Below are positions 44,788 to 53,447 of a DNA stretch of 64,000 bases, piece after piece. Numbering within the stretch: the stretch's first letter is position 1; every line of letters begins with the position of its first letter. The notes beneath the pieces were generated by a model. The model saw only the letters and a list, made by a program, of their open reading frames with translations, was not told the origin of the DNA and did not search any database. The stretch comes from CAVSCD01 sp963726335 (GTDB lineage: Bacteria > Acidobacteriota > Aminicenantia > Aminicenantales > UBA8522): contig CAVSCD010000004.1 of the NCBI GenBank assembly GCA_963726335.1, positions 124,001 through 188,000 on the forward strand, given 5' to 3'. Position numbers and translations under genes: made by a program.

Positions 44788-45568
44788 TCAAACCGAGAAG
44801 CGTGCCACTCGGGGAGACTCCAGGAATTCCCAACTGCCGGTGACCCCGGCGGCCCGGGCGCCAAGCTCGAGGTGCAACATGGCGATGCCGCAGTCGAGGC
44901 GCTTCGAGATTCCGGGCAGAAAAGGTTTTCCGTCCTCCGTAACGATGATGGAGCTGTCCTGAATACGAAAACGCCACGGCTGGCGGTTGCGTGCGGAGGG
45001 AGCGAGCCGCGCCGCCTCGATGGCTTTACCTGTCCAGCCTGAGGAGCCTGCCTTCCAAGACGAGAGCAGTTAGGGGTTTCCTGCGGCGCGAACCGGCCAG
45101 GCCCTCGAGCAGACGCTCCGAGAAATCCTCCTGGTCGACGGGGTATCCGACTGGAGTTATAGACAGCACCCGCTCATTCTGCGACAAAGTAAGATCCCGC
45201 CGAACGGCGTCCGGGCGAAAGAAGCCGCCCACCCAGCATGTGCCGAGCCCAAGGGCGGTTGCCTCAAGGATGATACCCTCTCCCATATAACCTGTTGCCT
45301 CCTGGACTTGGGGCACCTCCATATCACCAATAAAGGCGATATAGTGTGGCGCTCCGTTGACCCGGCCGTAGCGGCCGATCAATCCCTTGAAGACGTTTTC
45401 GGGCGAGCTTAATACGAGTTCGGCGCGGGAGCCCGGGAAGGGACGGAAATCCCGGCAGACCGTCCGCAGCCTGTCCAATTTTTCATTCTCAACAGGCTTC
45501 GCTGAGAATGTCCGTCGAGAGCGTCTGCTGAATATCGCCCTGTACCAATCTTCAGCCGGAATGTCCAT
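44788..45568 (-). pseudogene. TM1586-type nitroreductase, frameshifted
   Basis: A FMN-dependent nitroreductase-like protein of the TM1586 group, two similar halves in one chain of about 260 residues. The N-terminal half (AIFSRRSRRTFSAKPVE, YIAFIGDME, GYMGEGIILEATALGLGTCWVGG) ends in one frame at 45026. The C-terminal half (AIEAARLAPSARNRQPWRF, SKRLDCGIAMLHLELGARA) is in another frame and ends at TGA 44788-44790. Dropping one base near 45024-45030 gives LDRKAIEAARLAPSA. ATG 45568 has GAGG nine bases upstream and is preferred over ATG 45577. It is separated from tRNA-Pro by 35 bp. Confidence 0.82.
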
Positions 45569-45690
45569 TTTTTTCATCCTCAGTTCGTGTCGATCCCATT
45601 ATGCCAGAATGAGCGATTCCCCAAAAGCCGGAGGCGCCCTGAAGCGGCTTTTCTTTGTTTAAATGTTTCGCTGGAATGGAGAACGGGTGG

Positions 45691-45759
45691 CACGGCGCCC
45701 GTCCCCGCAACGCCCGGAGCGGGCGCGAGGACGGATGGGGACGCGCCGTGACAGGACCC
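45691..45759 (+). repeat. Nested hairpin with copy B of the dispersed core
   Basis: CACGGCGCCCGTCCCC (45691-45706) pairs with GGGGACGCGCCGTG (45737-45750), enclosing CGCCCG-GAG-CGGGCG (45711-45725). The right arm runs into the 22-base core at 45738-45759, identical to the minus-strand core of copy A. The core ends 85 nt before the ATG at 45845, in the gene's orientation. Confidence 0.55.
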
Positions 45760-45776
45760 GTCCATTCGCCGGAAAG

Positions 45777-45805
45777 TTGACTAAAAAGGCCCCAACAGGT
45801 AAAAA
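45777..45805 (+). promoter_or_regulatory. Candidate promoter of the S46 peptidase gene
   Basis: TTGACT (45777-45782) and TAAAAA (45800-45805) with a 17-base spacer in an AT-rich patch just downstream of the core repeat. Confidence 0.4.
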
Positions 45806-45844
45806 TATCACCCTAAATCGCCATATTTACGAAAGGAGTCCAGA

Positions 45845-47995
45845 ATGAAGAAAGCCGGAATTATGGTCATTTTTGCCATTTTGGCCTGGCCCGCCTGGCA
45901 GGCCGTCGCCGACGAGGGCATGTGGATGCCGCACCAGATGTCCGGCCTGAACCTCGCGGCGGCCGGGCTTAAGATGGATCCCGGGGATCTCTACAAGAAA
46001 GACGGCACCGGCCTGATGAGCGCCATCGTCAACCTGGGCGGCGGCACGGGCGAGTTCGTCTCGGCCGACGGTCTCATCCTGACGAACCACCATGTCGCCT
46101 TCGGCGCCCTTCAGCGGGCGTCGACCAAAGAGAAGGATTACATCCAGAACGGTTTCCTGGCCGCGACGCGCGCCGAGGAGATCCAAGCTCCCGGTTCGAC
46201 CGCCGATGTCCTGATCGGCTATGAGGACGTCACGGCCAGGGTCCAGAAGAGCCTCAAGCCCGGGATGACCTACCTCCAGATCTACAACGCCCTTGAAAAA
46301 GCGCAAAAAGAGATCGTGGCCGAGGCTGAAAAAGCGGGGAAGGACCTGCGCTGCACGGTGGCGAGCATGTACAGCGGCAACCAGTATTACCTCTTTACCT
46401 TCAAGCGCCTCAGGGACGTTCGCATCGTTTATGCGCCTCCGCAGGACCTGGGGAATTTCGGCGGCGAGGTGGACAACTGGATGTGGCCGCGCCATACGTG
46501 CGATTTCTCTTTCCTGCGGGCGTACGTGTCCGGGGACGGACTGGGGGCCGAGTTCAGCCCCGCCAACGTCCCCTACAAACCCAAGTCGGTCGTCAAGATC
46601 TCGCTCGACGGCCTCAAGGACGGAGATTTCACCTTCATCATGGGCTACCCCGGCCGCACGTATCGCAACAATACTCTCGCCGAGGTCGAGTTCGACAGGG
46701 ATGGGCTTGTCCGCAGGGTCGAACAGTTCAAAGCGATGATCGCCTTCTTTGAGAAGGCCGGCCAGGGCAAGAGGGATGTCGAGATCAAGTATGCCGGCCT
46801 CGTCAAGGGGCTCTATAATTCCCTGAAGAACATGCAGGGAAAGATCGAGGGCATGGACAAGATCGACCTCTTCGGGAAGAAGGCCGCCGTCGAGGCGGAT
46901 TTCCTCGCCTGGGCCGGCCAGGACCCGGCGAGACAAAACCGTTACGACGATATCATCGGCCGCCTAGACGCCTATATGGATAAGCTGGCCGAATTCACCT
47001 CGAAAAACACCTACCTGAGCGGCCTGGCGGGAATGACGGGTTCTTCACTGCTGAGCCAGGCCTACCTGATCTTCAGGACGGTCGATGAGCTGCAGAAACC
47101 CGATGCCGCTCGCGAACCCCAGTTCCAGGACAGGAATCTTCCGTATATCAAGCAGAGCATCCAACTCGCGGAGCGCAGCTTCGACCTGGTCACGGACCGG
47201 GCCTTCCTCAAACACAACCTGAAAAAGCTGCCGGTCATGCCCGATTCCCAAGTTCCGACGGCTTTGAAGGAGCTGGCGGCCAGGAAATCCGAACAAGCCG
47301 TCGATGAGTTCGTAGACGGCCTCTATGACAAGACAATCCTGACCAGCCCCGAGAAAAGGCTTGAGCTCATCGGGCTGAAGCCCGACGCTCTGGCCAAGTT
47401 GGGAGATCCGCTGATCTTGCTCGCGGCGGGCCTGGAGAAGGAGCTCGTCGTCCTTCGTGAGGAAGGAAAGGCCCTCGGCCAGGAGCGGACGGAGCTCAAG
47501 AAAATCTACGAGGCGGCCCTCATCGAGCGGACCGCAGGCCAGTTCGCCCCGGACGCCAACGGCACGATCCGGTTCACCTATGGGCCCGTCAAAGGCTACG
47601 CGCCCAAAGATGCCGTATTCTACCTGCCCCAGACCACGCTCAAGGGCGTGATGGAGAAGGAGACGGGCGAATACCCCTTTCACGTGCCCGACAAGATCAA
47701 GTCGCTTTACCAGGCCCGCGACTTCGGCCGCTACCTCGACACCGGGCTCAACGATGTCGCCTGCTGTTTCCTGAACACGACGAACGTCACCGGCGGCAAT
47801 TCCGGGTCTCCGACCCTGAACGCCCGCGGCGAGCAGGTGGGGATCATCTTTGACATGACCTACGAGAGCGTTATCGGCGATTACCACATCATCCCCGAGC
47901 TCCAGCGGTCGATCAGTGTCGATATCCGGTACGTGCTGTTCGTGACGGAAAAGTTCTCCGGCGCAACGAACGTCATCAAGGAACTGGGACTATAG
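45845..47995 (+). CDS. S46 family dipeptidyl peptidase, exported
   Basis: A protein of 716 residues with a signal peptide (GIMVIFAILAWPAWQAVA). It is a chymotrypsin-fold S46 peptidase as in DPP7/DPP11: TNHHV with the catalytic His at 82-83, EVDNWMWPRHTCDFSF with the Asp, and GGNSGSP with the nucleophile Ser653. These enzymes remove dipeptides from peptide N-termini in the periplasm. The residue 18 positions after the Ser, which sets P1 preference (Gly in DPP7, Arg in DPP11), is Met671 here, so specificity may differ. AAAGGAG lies about eight bases before ATG. It would complement the tricorn-like protease in peptide use. Confidence 0.93.
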   Translation: MKKAGIMVIFAILAWPAWQAVADEGMWMPHQMSGLNLAAAGLKMDPGDLYKKDGTGLMSAIVNLGGGTGEFVSADGLILTNHHVAFGALQRASTKEKDYIQNGFLAATRAEEIQAPGSTADVLIGYEDVTARVQKSLKPGMTYLQIYNALEKAQKEIVAEAEKAGKDLRCTVASMYSGNQYYLFTFKRLRDVRIVYAPPQDLGNFGGEVDNWMWPRHTCDFSFLRAYVSGDGLGAEFSPANVPYKPKSVVKISLDGLKDGDFTFIMGYPGRTYRNNTLAEVEFDRDGLVRRVEQFKAMIAFFEKAGQGKRDVEIKYAGLVKGLYNSLKNMQGKIEGMDKIDLFGKKAAVEADFLAWAGQDPARQNRYDDIIGRLDAYMDKLAEFTSKNTYLSGLAGMTGSSLLSQAYLIFRTVDELQKPDAAREPQFQDRNLPYIKQSIQLAERSFDLVTDRAFLKHNLKKLPVMPDSQVPTALKELAARKSEQAVDEFVDGLYDKTILTSPEKRLELIGLKPDALAKLGDPLILLAAGLEKELVVLREEGKALGQERTELKKIYEAALIERTAGQFAPDANGTIRFTYGPVKGYAPKDAVFYLPQTTLKGVMEKETGEYPFHVPDKIKSLYQARDFGRYLDTGLNDVACCFLNTTNVTGGNSGSPTLNARGEQVGIIFDMTYESVIGDYHIIPELQRSISVDIRYVLFVTEKFSGATNVIKELGL

Positions 47996-48171
47996 TCGAC
48001 ATTGCTGTCTTGCGGAACGCGTGATTTCGTGGAGGCTGGGGCGGGGCCCAGGCCTGTTCATCCCCGCGGTCGAGCCGGATCGGATGGGGATGGCGCCGAG
48101 GGGAGAGCGGAGCCTCGCCGTCCGACCCGATGACGGCGCGAGGGTTCTTCGGGAAAAACGCGCCTTTCCGC

Positions 48172-48177
48172 TATAAT
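48172..48177 (+). promoter_or_regulatory. -10 box upstream of the ABC-F gene
   Basis: A perfect TATAAT 17 nt before the ATG at 48195 with no clear -35 or Shine-Dalgarno; the leader would be about ten bases. The gap 47996-48194 otherwise shows only GC-rich sequence without a convincing ORF. Confidence 0.4.
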
Positions 48178-48194
48178 GGACAATCGGTAAAGCC

Positions 48195-50045
48195 ATGATA
48201 TCCGTAGAGAACCTGTCGAAAAGCTTCGGGGCCCAGCTCCTTTTCGATAATATCAGCTTCAAGATCAACCGCCGGGAGCGAGTCGGCCTCGTCGGCAGGA
48301 ACGGCCACGGCAAAACAACGCTGTTCCGGATCATCGCCGGCCACGAATCCGCCGATTCCGGCTCGGTGTCCGTACCCAAGAACTACCGTATCGGCTATGT
48401 CGAGCAGGAGCCGGAATTCACGGAACAAACGGTCTTGGGCGAGGCCGTCCTCGGCCTGCCCCCGTCGGAGCGGGACCGGATATGGCGGGCCGAAAAGATC
48501 CTGGCCGGCCTGGGTTTCGAGGCGCGTGACCTCCGCCGGCCGCCCGCGGAACTTTCGGGCGGTTATCAAGTCCGCCTCAACCTGGCCAAGGTCCTCCTCG
48601 CGGACTTCGACCTGCTCCTCCTCGACGAGCCCAACAATTATCTCGACGTCACCTCGATCCGCTGGCTGGAGCGCTTCCTGATCAGCTGGCCGGGCGAGTT
48701 CCTGCTCATCACCCATGACCGGAGCTTCATGGACGCGGTCGTCACCCACATCGTGGGCATCCATCGGCGTAAGGTCCGCAAGCTGGCCGGCGACACGGGC
48801 AAGTATTACACCCAGATCGCCCAGGACGAGGAGATCTTCGAGAAAACGCGCCTCAACGACGAGCGCAAGCGCAAGGAGATCCAGAACTTCATCGACAAGT
48901 TCCGGGCCAGCGCCCAGCTCACCGGGCTGGTGCAGTCGCGGAAAAAGACGCTGTCCAAAATGGAAAAGAGGGAGAAGCTCGAGAAGATCGGCGCCCTTGA
49001 TTTCACGTTCGCCTCCAAGCCTTTTCACGGCAAGTACGCGCTGAACCTGAACGAGGTCTATTTTTCGTATGACCCGGCCCGGCCGCTGATCCGGGATTTC
49101 TCGGTGAGCGTGGGGGCTCGCGACCGTATCTGCGTCATCGGCAGGAACGGCAAGGGCAAGACGACCCTCCTCAAGCTCATGGCCGCGGTCCTCGAACCGC
49201 TGGCGGGCGAGGTGAGCAAGCCGCTCAACGTCGCCGCCGGCTATTTCGAGCAGTCCTATGTCTCGGGTCTCGACGAATCACGGACCGTGCTCGAAGAGAT
49301 CATGACCGTCGACCCGGAGCGCGACCCCGGACGGAGCCGGGCGATCTGCGGCGGCATGCTGTTCGAGCAGGACGACGCGCTGAAGAAGATCGGCATCCTG
49401 TCGGGCGGGGAAAAGAGCCGGGTCGTCCTGGGCAAGCTGATCGCCGCGCCCTATAACCTCCTGCTCCTCGACGAGCCCTCCAATCACCTCGACCTGGAAG
49501 CCAACGACGCCCTGCTCGCCGCACTCGACAACTTCGAAGGCGCTGTGGTCATGGTCACCCACAACGAAATGTTCCTCCACGCCCTGGCCGAGCGGCTGAT
49601 CGTCTTTCAGGGGGACCGGATCGCGATCTACGAGGGGGACTACGAGCGGTTCCTGGAGAAGGTCGGCTGGCAGGACGAATCGGACAGCCCCCGTCCGGGC
49701 AAAACAACGGACAGAGATAAGGAGAAGCCGAACCAGCGCGACCTTCGCCGGCTCCGGTCCGCCGTTCTCTCCGAGAGGGCGCGGGCGCTCAAACCGCTGG
49801 AAAAGAGGGCGGACGACGCCGAGGCCGAGATCGAGGCCAAGGAAGCGGAGCTCGAATCCCTGAACCAGGCCATCATCGAGGCCGCGCAGGGACAGATGGG
49901 GCAGGAGATCGTCGAGATCTCGCGCCGCATGCACCAGCTGAAGAAGGAGATCGACTTTCTGTACGGCGAGCTCGACACCCTGACGCGCGATATCGATGAA
50001 AAAAAGGCGCATTTCGACCGGGAGCTCGCCGGCCTGACCTCGTGA
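48195..50045 (+). CDS. ABC-F family ATPase
   Basis: A protein of 616 residues with two ABC cassettes and no membrane domain. First cassette: GRNGHGKTT, LSGGYQVRLNLAK, LLLLDEPNNYLD. Second cassette: GRNGKGKTT, LSGGEKSRVVLGK, LLLLDEPSNHLDLEA. A P-site tRNA interaction linker lies between them (EKTRLNDERKRKEIQNF), and the last 110 residues form a charged coiled coil. ABC-F proteins act on ribosomes to relieve stalling or confer antibiotic protection; the subtype cannot be set from sequence alone, with Uup or YheS-like both possible. Confidence 0.93.
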   Translation: MISVENLSKSFGAQLLFDNISFKINRRERVGLVGRNGHGKTTLFRIIAGHESADSGSVSVPKNYRIGYVEQEPEFTEQTVLGEAVLGLPPSERDRIWRAEKILAGLGFEARDLRRPPAELSGGYQVRLNLAKVLLADFDLLLLDEPNNYLDVTSIRWLERFLISWPGEFLLITHDRSFMDAVVTHIVGIHRRKVRKLAGDTGKYYTQIAQDEEIFEKTRLNDERKRKEIQNFIDKFRASAQLTGLVQSRKKTLSKMEKREKLEKIGALDFTFASKPFHGKYALNLNEVYFSYDPARPLIRDFSVSVGARDRICVIGRNGKGKTTLLKLMAAVLEPLAGEVSKPLNVAAGYFEQSYVSGLDESRTVLEEIMTVDPERDPGRSRAICGGMLFEQDDALKKIGILSGGEKSRVVLGKLIAAPYNLLLLDEPSNHLDLEANDALLAALDNFEGAVVMVTHNEMFLHALAERLIVFQGDRIAIYEGDYERFLEKVGWQDESDSPRPGKTTDRDKEKPNQRDLRRLRSAVLSERARALKPLEKRADDAEAEIEAKEAELESLNQAIIEAAQGQMGQEIVEISRRMHQLKKEIDFLYGELDTLTRDIDEKKAHFDRELAGLTS

Positions 50046-50061
50046 CGGATGGCCGTCCCCC

Positions 50062-50090
50062 TTGAATGCGACCGGCTCGTAATGTATAAA
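50062..50090 (+). promoter_or_regulatory. Candidate pst operon promoter
   Basis: TTGAAT (50062-50067) and TATAAA (50085-50090) with a 17-base spacer, 28 nt before the ATG of pstS. No recognisable Pho box (tandem CTGTCAT) overlaps it. Confidence 0.6.
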
Positions 50091-50118
50091 AAGCAGCGGA
50101 GAGGGTGACACGAAAGGC

Positions 50119-50943
50119 ATGCGCGGGCACAAATCCTGTCTCGCGGTCATGGCCGCGTCCGTCTGGGCCGTCGGCCTGGCCCTCGGCGGCGCGGCGTGCA
50201 ACCGCGGGTCGAGCGGCAGGGGGCTGATCATCGCCGGCTCGACAAGCATCCAGCCGTTCGCCGACCGCTGGGCTGAAGTCTACATGAGGGAGAGCCCCGG
50301 AAAGGTCGTGAACGTCCAGGGCGGCGGATCGAGCGCCGGCCTCGAAGCCGCCCGCAGCGGCGTTGCGGACATCGGCATGTCCTCGCGCGAGCTGAAGCCC
50401 GAAGAGCGCGACCTTACCGAGACCGTTATCGCCCGTGACGGCCTGGCCGTTATCGTTCATCCGGCGAATTCCCTGTCCGGCCTCGACCTCTTCGAAGTCC
50501 GGAGCATCTTCAACGGCAGCATCCGGAACTGGAAAATGCTGGGCGGAGCCGACTCGGAGATCACGGTGGTCACGCGGGAGGAAGGGTCGGGCACGCGCGG
50601 CGCTTTCCAGGAGCTGGTGATGAACAAGGACAGGATCTTCCGGGGTGCCGTCGTCGAGGATTCCAACGGCACGGTCCGGGAGATCGTGGCCAGCGATCCC
50701 AACGGCATCGGCTACATCTCGCTGGGCTTGGTGAATGAGCAGATCAAGCCCCTGGCGCTCGACGGGGTTCAAGCGACCAAGGCCGAGATCGATGCCGGGA
50801 GATACCGGCTCGTCCGGCCGTTCCTGTTCGTGACGAAAGGACCGGCGGCGCCGGCCGCCGGAGACTTCATCTCATTTGTCCTCTCCCCGGAGGGGCAGAA
50901 GCTGATCATCGAGGAGGGGTTGCTGCCGGCGACGGCAGAGTAA
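50119..50943 (+). CDS. pstS: Phosphate-binding lipoprotein/periplasmic protein PstS
   Basis: A protein of 274 residues with an export signal ending at GGAAC, possibly a lipobox. IAGSTSIQPFADRWAEVYM, GGGSSAGLEAARSGVADIGMSSRE and REEGSGTRGAF are the phosphate-binding loops of the PstS family. It delivers phosphate to the PstCA channel. First gene of pstSCAB1B2; pstC starts nine bases after its stop. Confidence 0.93.
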   Translation: MRGHKSCLAVMAASVWAVGLALGGAACNRGSSGRGLIIAGSTSIQPFADRWAEVYMRESPGKVVNVQGGGSSAGLEAARSGVADIGMSSRELKPEERDLTETVIARDGLAVIVHPANSLSGLDLFEVRSIFNGSIRNWKMLGGADSEITVVTREEGSGTRGAFQELVMNKDRIFRGAVVEDSNGTVREIVASDPNGIGYISLGLVNEQIKPLALDGVQATKAEIDAGRYRLVRPFLFVTKGPAAPAAGDFISFVLSPEGQKLIIEEGLLPATAE

Positions 50944-50952
50944 GAGACTCCC

Positions 50953-51816
50953 ATGGCCATGACCCGTCTGGAAAGGAACGAGACCCTTATCCGCTTCGGC
51001 CTCCTGATGATCGCCTTTTCCGCCGTCTCGGTGCTGGCCGTGATCACCCTGTTCATCTTCAGGGAGGGCACTCCCATCATGGTGAAATACGGGCTGGGCA
51101 AGTTCCTCCTGGGCATGGATTGGTATCCCTCGGAGAAGAGCTTTGGTCTGTTGCCGATGATCGTGGGCTCGCTGGCCGTCACCGCCGGGTCTCTCTGCAT
51201 CTCCATCCCCCTGGGGCTCGCCTGCGCCGTTTTCCTGACCGAATTCTCCACCAAGGGCGTCCGGCGGGTCGTCAAGCCGATGATCGAGCTCCTGGCGGGG
51301 ATCCCGTCGGTGGTTTACGGCTTCATGGGGGTCATCATCCTGGTGCCCTTCATACGGGAAACGATGGGCGGGCCCGGCCTGTCGGTGCTGGCGGCCTCGA
51401 TCGTCCTCGGCATCATGGTCCTGCCGACGATCCTCAGCATTTCCATCGACTCTCTCGAGGCGGTTCCCCGTGCCTACAGGGAAGGGTCGATCGCCCTCGG
51501 GGCCACGCGCTGGCAGACGACGCGCATGGTGATGATCCCGGCGGCCAAATCGGGGATCATCGCCAGCGTCATCCTGGGCATGGGCCGGGCCGTGGGTGAG
51601 ACGATGGCCGTGATCATGGTCGCGGGCAACGCGGCCGCCATCCCGGATTCGATCACGGCCCCCGTCCGGACGCTGACCTCGAACATCGCCCTGGAAATGG
51701 GCTACGCTTCGGGCGAGCACCGGGAGGCCCTGTTCGCCACGGGCGTCATCCTCTTCGTGATCATCATGATCCTCAACACCGCGGCCAACCTGACCTCCAT
51801 GAGGCGGAAGCCGTGA
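50953..51816 (+). CDS. pstC: Phosphate ABC transporter permease PstC
   Basis: A protein of 287 residues with six predicted membrane segments (LLMIAFSAVSVLAVITLFIF first) and the EAA-type loop facing the ATPase (SLEAVPRAYREGSIALGATRWQ, split here as two motifs: PRAYREG and ALGATRWQ). It forms the channel with PstA. Its stop overlaps the pstA start in a GTGA arrangement, so translation is coupled. Confidence 0.94.
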   Translation: MAMTRLERNETLIRFGLLMIAFSAVSVLAVITLFIFREGTPIMVKYGLGKFLLGMDWYPSEKSFGLLPMIVGSLAVTAGSLCISIPLGLACAVFLTEFSTKGVRRVVKPMIELLAGIPSVVYGFMGVIILVPFIRETMGGPGLSVLAASIVLGIMVLPTILSISIDSLEAVPRAYREGSIALGATRWQTTRMVMIPAAKSGIIASVILGMGRAVGETMAVIMVAGNAAAIPDSITAPVRTLTSNIALEMGYASGEHREALFATGVILFVIIMILNTAANLTSMRRKP

Positions 51817-52655
51817 GGGTCTTCTTCAACCCCCGTCTGGAGCAGCGTATCGTCCAAGCCCTCCTCTGGATCTTCACGTCGGTCACGGTGTTTGTCCTCC
51901 TGTTCATCATCTATTTTGTGCTCAAGGAGGGCCTGCCCGTCCTTTCGCCCGGCTTCCTGACTAAGAATCCGGTCGAGATGGGGAGGTCCGGCGGGATCTT
52001 TTCGACGATCGTCGGTACCGCGGCGCTCACCCTGCTCGCCGTCCTGATCGCGGCGCCGCTCGGGGTGGGCACGGCGATCTACCTCACGGAATACACCCGG
52101 GAGAATTGGGTAACCAGAGTCATCCGCTTCGGCGCGTCGTGCCTGGCGGGCATCCCCTCGATCATCTTCGGACTGTTCGGGTTTATCCTGTTCGTGACGG
52201 CTCTGGGGTTCGGCTGGTCGCTGCTCAGCGGCGGCCTGACGCTCGCCTTCATGCTCCTGCCGACGATCATCCGGACGAGCGAGGAGGCCATCAAGGCCGT
52301 CCCGGCCTGTTTCCGCGACGTCAGCTTCTCTTTGGGGAGCACGCGCTGGCAGGCGGTGACCCGGGTCGTCCTGCCGGCGGCCCTGCCCGGGATCGTCACG
52401 GGGATCATCCTGAGCATCGGCCGGAGCATCGGCGAGACCGCCGCCGTCATCTTCACCGCCGGCAGCGCCCTGCATCTGCCGACCTCGCTGTTCTCCTCGT
52501 CCCGGACGATGTCCGTGCATTTCTACATCCTGGCCAGGGAAGGGATCTCCATGCCGAACGCCTACGGGACCGCGGCCGTCCTGGTGCTGGCGATCCTCGT
52601 CATCAACCTCGCGACCTATGCCATGATGGACCGGTTCATCAGGAGATACCGCTGA
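51813..52655 (+). CDS. pstA: Phosphate ABC transporter permease PstA
   Basis: A protein of 280 residues with a GTG start inside the pstC stop (GTGA). It has six membrane segments, the PstA-type GGIFSTIVGTAALTLLAV segment, and the EAA loop VPACFRDVSFSLGSTRWQ. It pairs with PstC and couples to the PstB ATPases. Its TGA shares a base with the pstB1 ATG (TGATG). Confidence 0.94.
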   Translation: MRVFFNPRLEQRIVQALLWIFTSVTVFVLLFIIYFVLKEGLPVLSPGFLTKNPVEMGRSGGIFSTIVGTAALTLLAVLIAAPLGVGTAIYLTEYTRENWVTRVIRFGASCLAGIPSIIFGLFGFILFVTALGFGWSLLSGGLTLAFMLLPTIIRTSEEAIKAVPACFRDVSFSLGSTRWQAVTRVVLPAALPGIVTGIILSIGRSIGETAAVIFTAGSALHLPTSLFSSSRTMSVHFYILAREGISMPNAYGTAAVLVLAILVINLATYAMMDRFIRRYR

Positions 52656-53438
52656 TGCCGGAGGGGATCAGACCGGTGGCGCGGGCGGTCGCGATCAGGG
52701 CCATTCAATTCAGCCACTTCTTCGGCGCCCACCCGACCTTGAAGAACCTCGACCTGGAGATCAAGCCGAACGAGATCTTCGGCATCATCGGGCCGGCCGG
52801 GAGCGGCAAATCGACTTTCCTTCGGGCGCTGAACCGGTTGAACGACCTCGCGCCGGGCTCGCATGTTCAGGGCCGGCTCGAGGTGGGGGGAGTCGATATC
52901 TACGCTCCGGGGACGAGCGTGGTTGAGCTTCGCCGCCGGCTGGGCATGGTGTTCGCGACGCCCGTGCCGCTGCCCCGCTCGATTTTCGAGAACGTCGCCT
53001 TCGGACCTCGGCTCTCCGGCGTCAACAGCCGGGACAGGCTCGGCGGCGCTGGTCAAGGACGCTCTGGAAAAGACAGCCCTTTGGGCCGAGGTCAAGGACA
53101 GGCTCGACGAGAGCGGCCTGAAGCTTTCGGGGGGCCAACAGCAGCGCCTGTGCCTGGCCAGGATCCTGGCTCTGCGGCCGGAGTTCATCCTGCTCGACGA
53201 GCCGACATCGGGCCTGGACCCGGTTTCGACGATGCGCATCGAAGAGATGCTCCGGCGGCTCAAGGCCGAATACACGATCGTGCTGGTCACCAATAACACC
53301 AAGCAGGCGGCCCGCGTCGCGGACCGGACGGCCTTCTTACTGGACGGCGAGCTCGTCGAGGTCGGCGACACCGTAAAGATCTTCTCGGTGCCGTCGGACC
53401 CGCGGACGAACGACTACCTCCTGGGGAGATTCGGATGA
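52655..53438 (+). pseudogene. pstB: PstB1, degenerate PstB-type ATPase, frameshifted
   Basis: A phosphate-transport ATPase of about 260 residues. Walker A (GPAGSGKST), signature (LSGGQQQR) and Walker B (FILLDEPTSGLDP) are intact. The Q-loop Gln is Ala (GMVFATPVPLP, codon 52955-52957) and the H-switch His is Asn (VTNN, codon 53292-53294), so its own catalytic site should be weak. The frame breaks near 53040-53045: removal of one G in CTCGGCGG gives DRLAALVKDALEK. The total length is one base over a multiple of three. Probably an intact gene with a one-base sequence error. It pairs logically with PstB2. Confidence 0.85.
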
Positions 53439-53447
53439 GGAGCCACC

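Noticed and set aside
5282..45759. CRISPR array reading of the repeated core
   Set aside because: Only three copies, tens of kilobases apart, without regular spacers or cas genes.
45580..45848. Small open frames on both strands around the hairpin upstream of the S46 gene
   Set aside because: They lie in an inverted-repeat region and have no ribosome site or homology-like features.
27921..53045. Programmed +1 frameshifting in the six broken genes
   Set aside because: No shared slippery site or stimulator, and the genes are unrelated; sequence error fits better.
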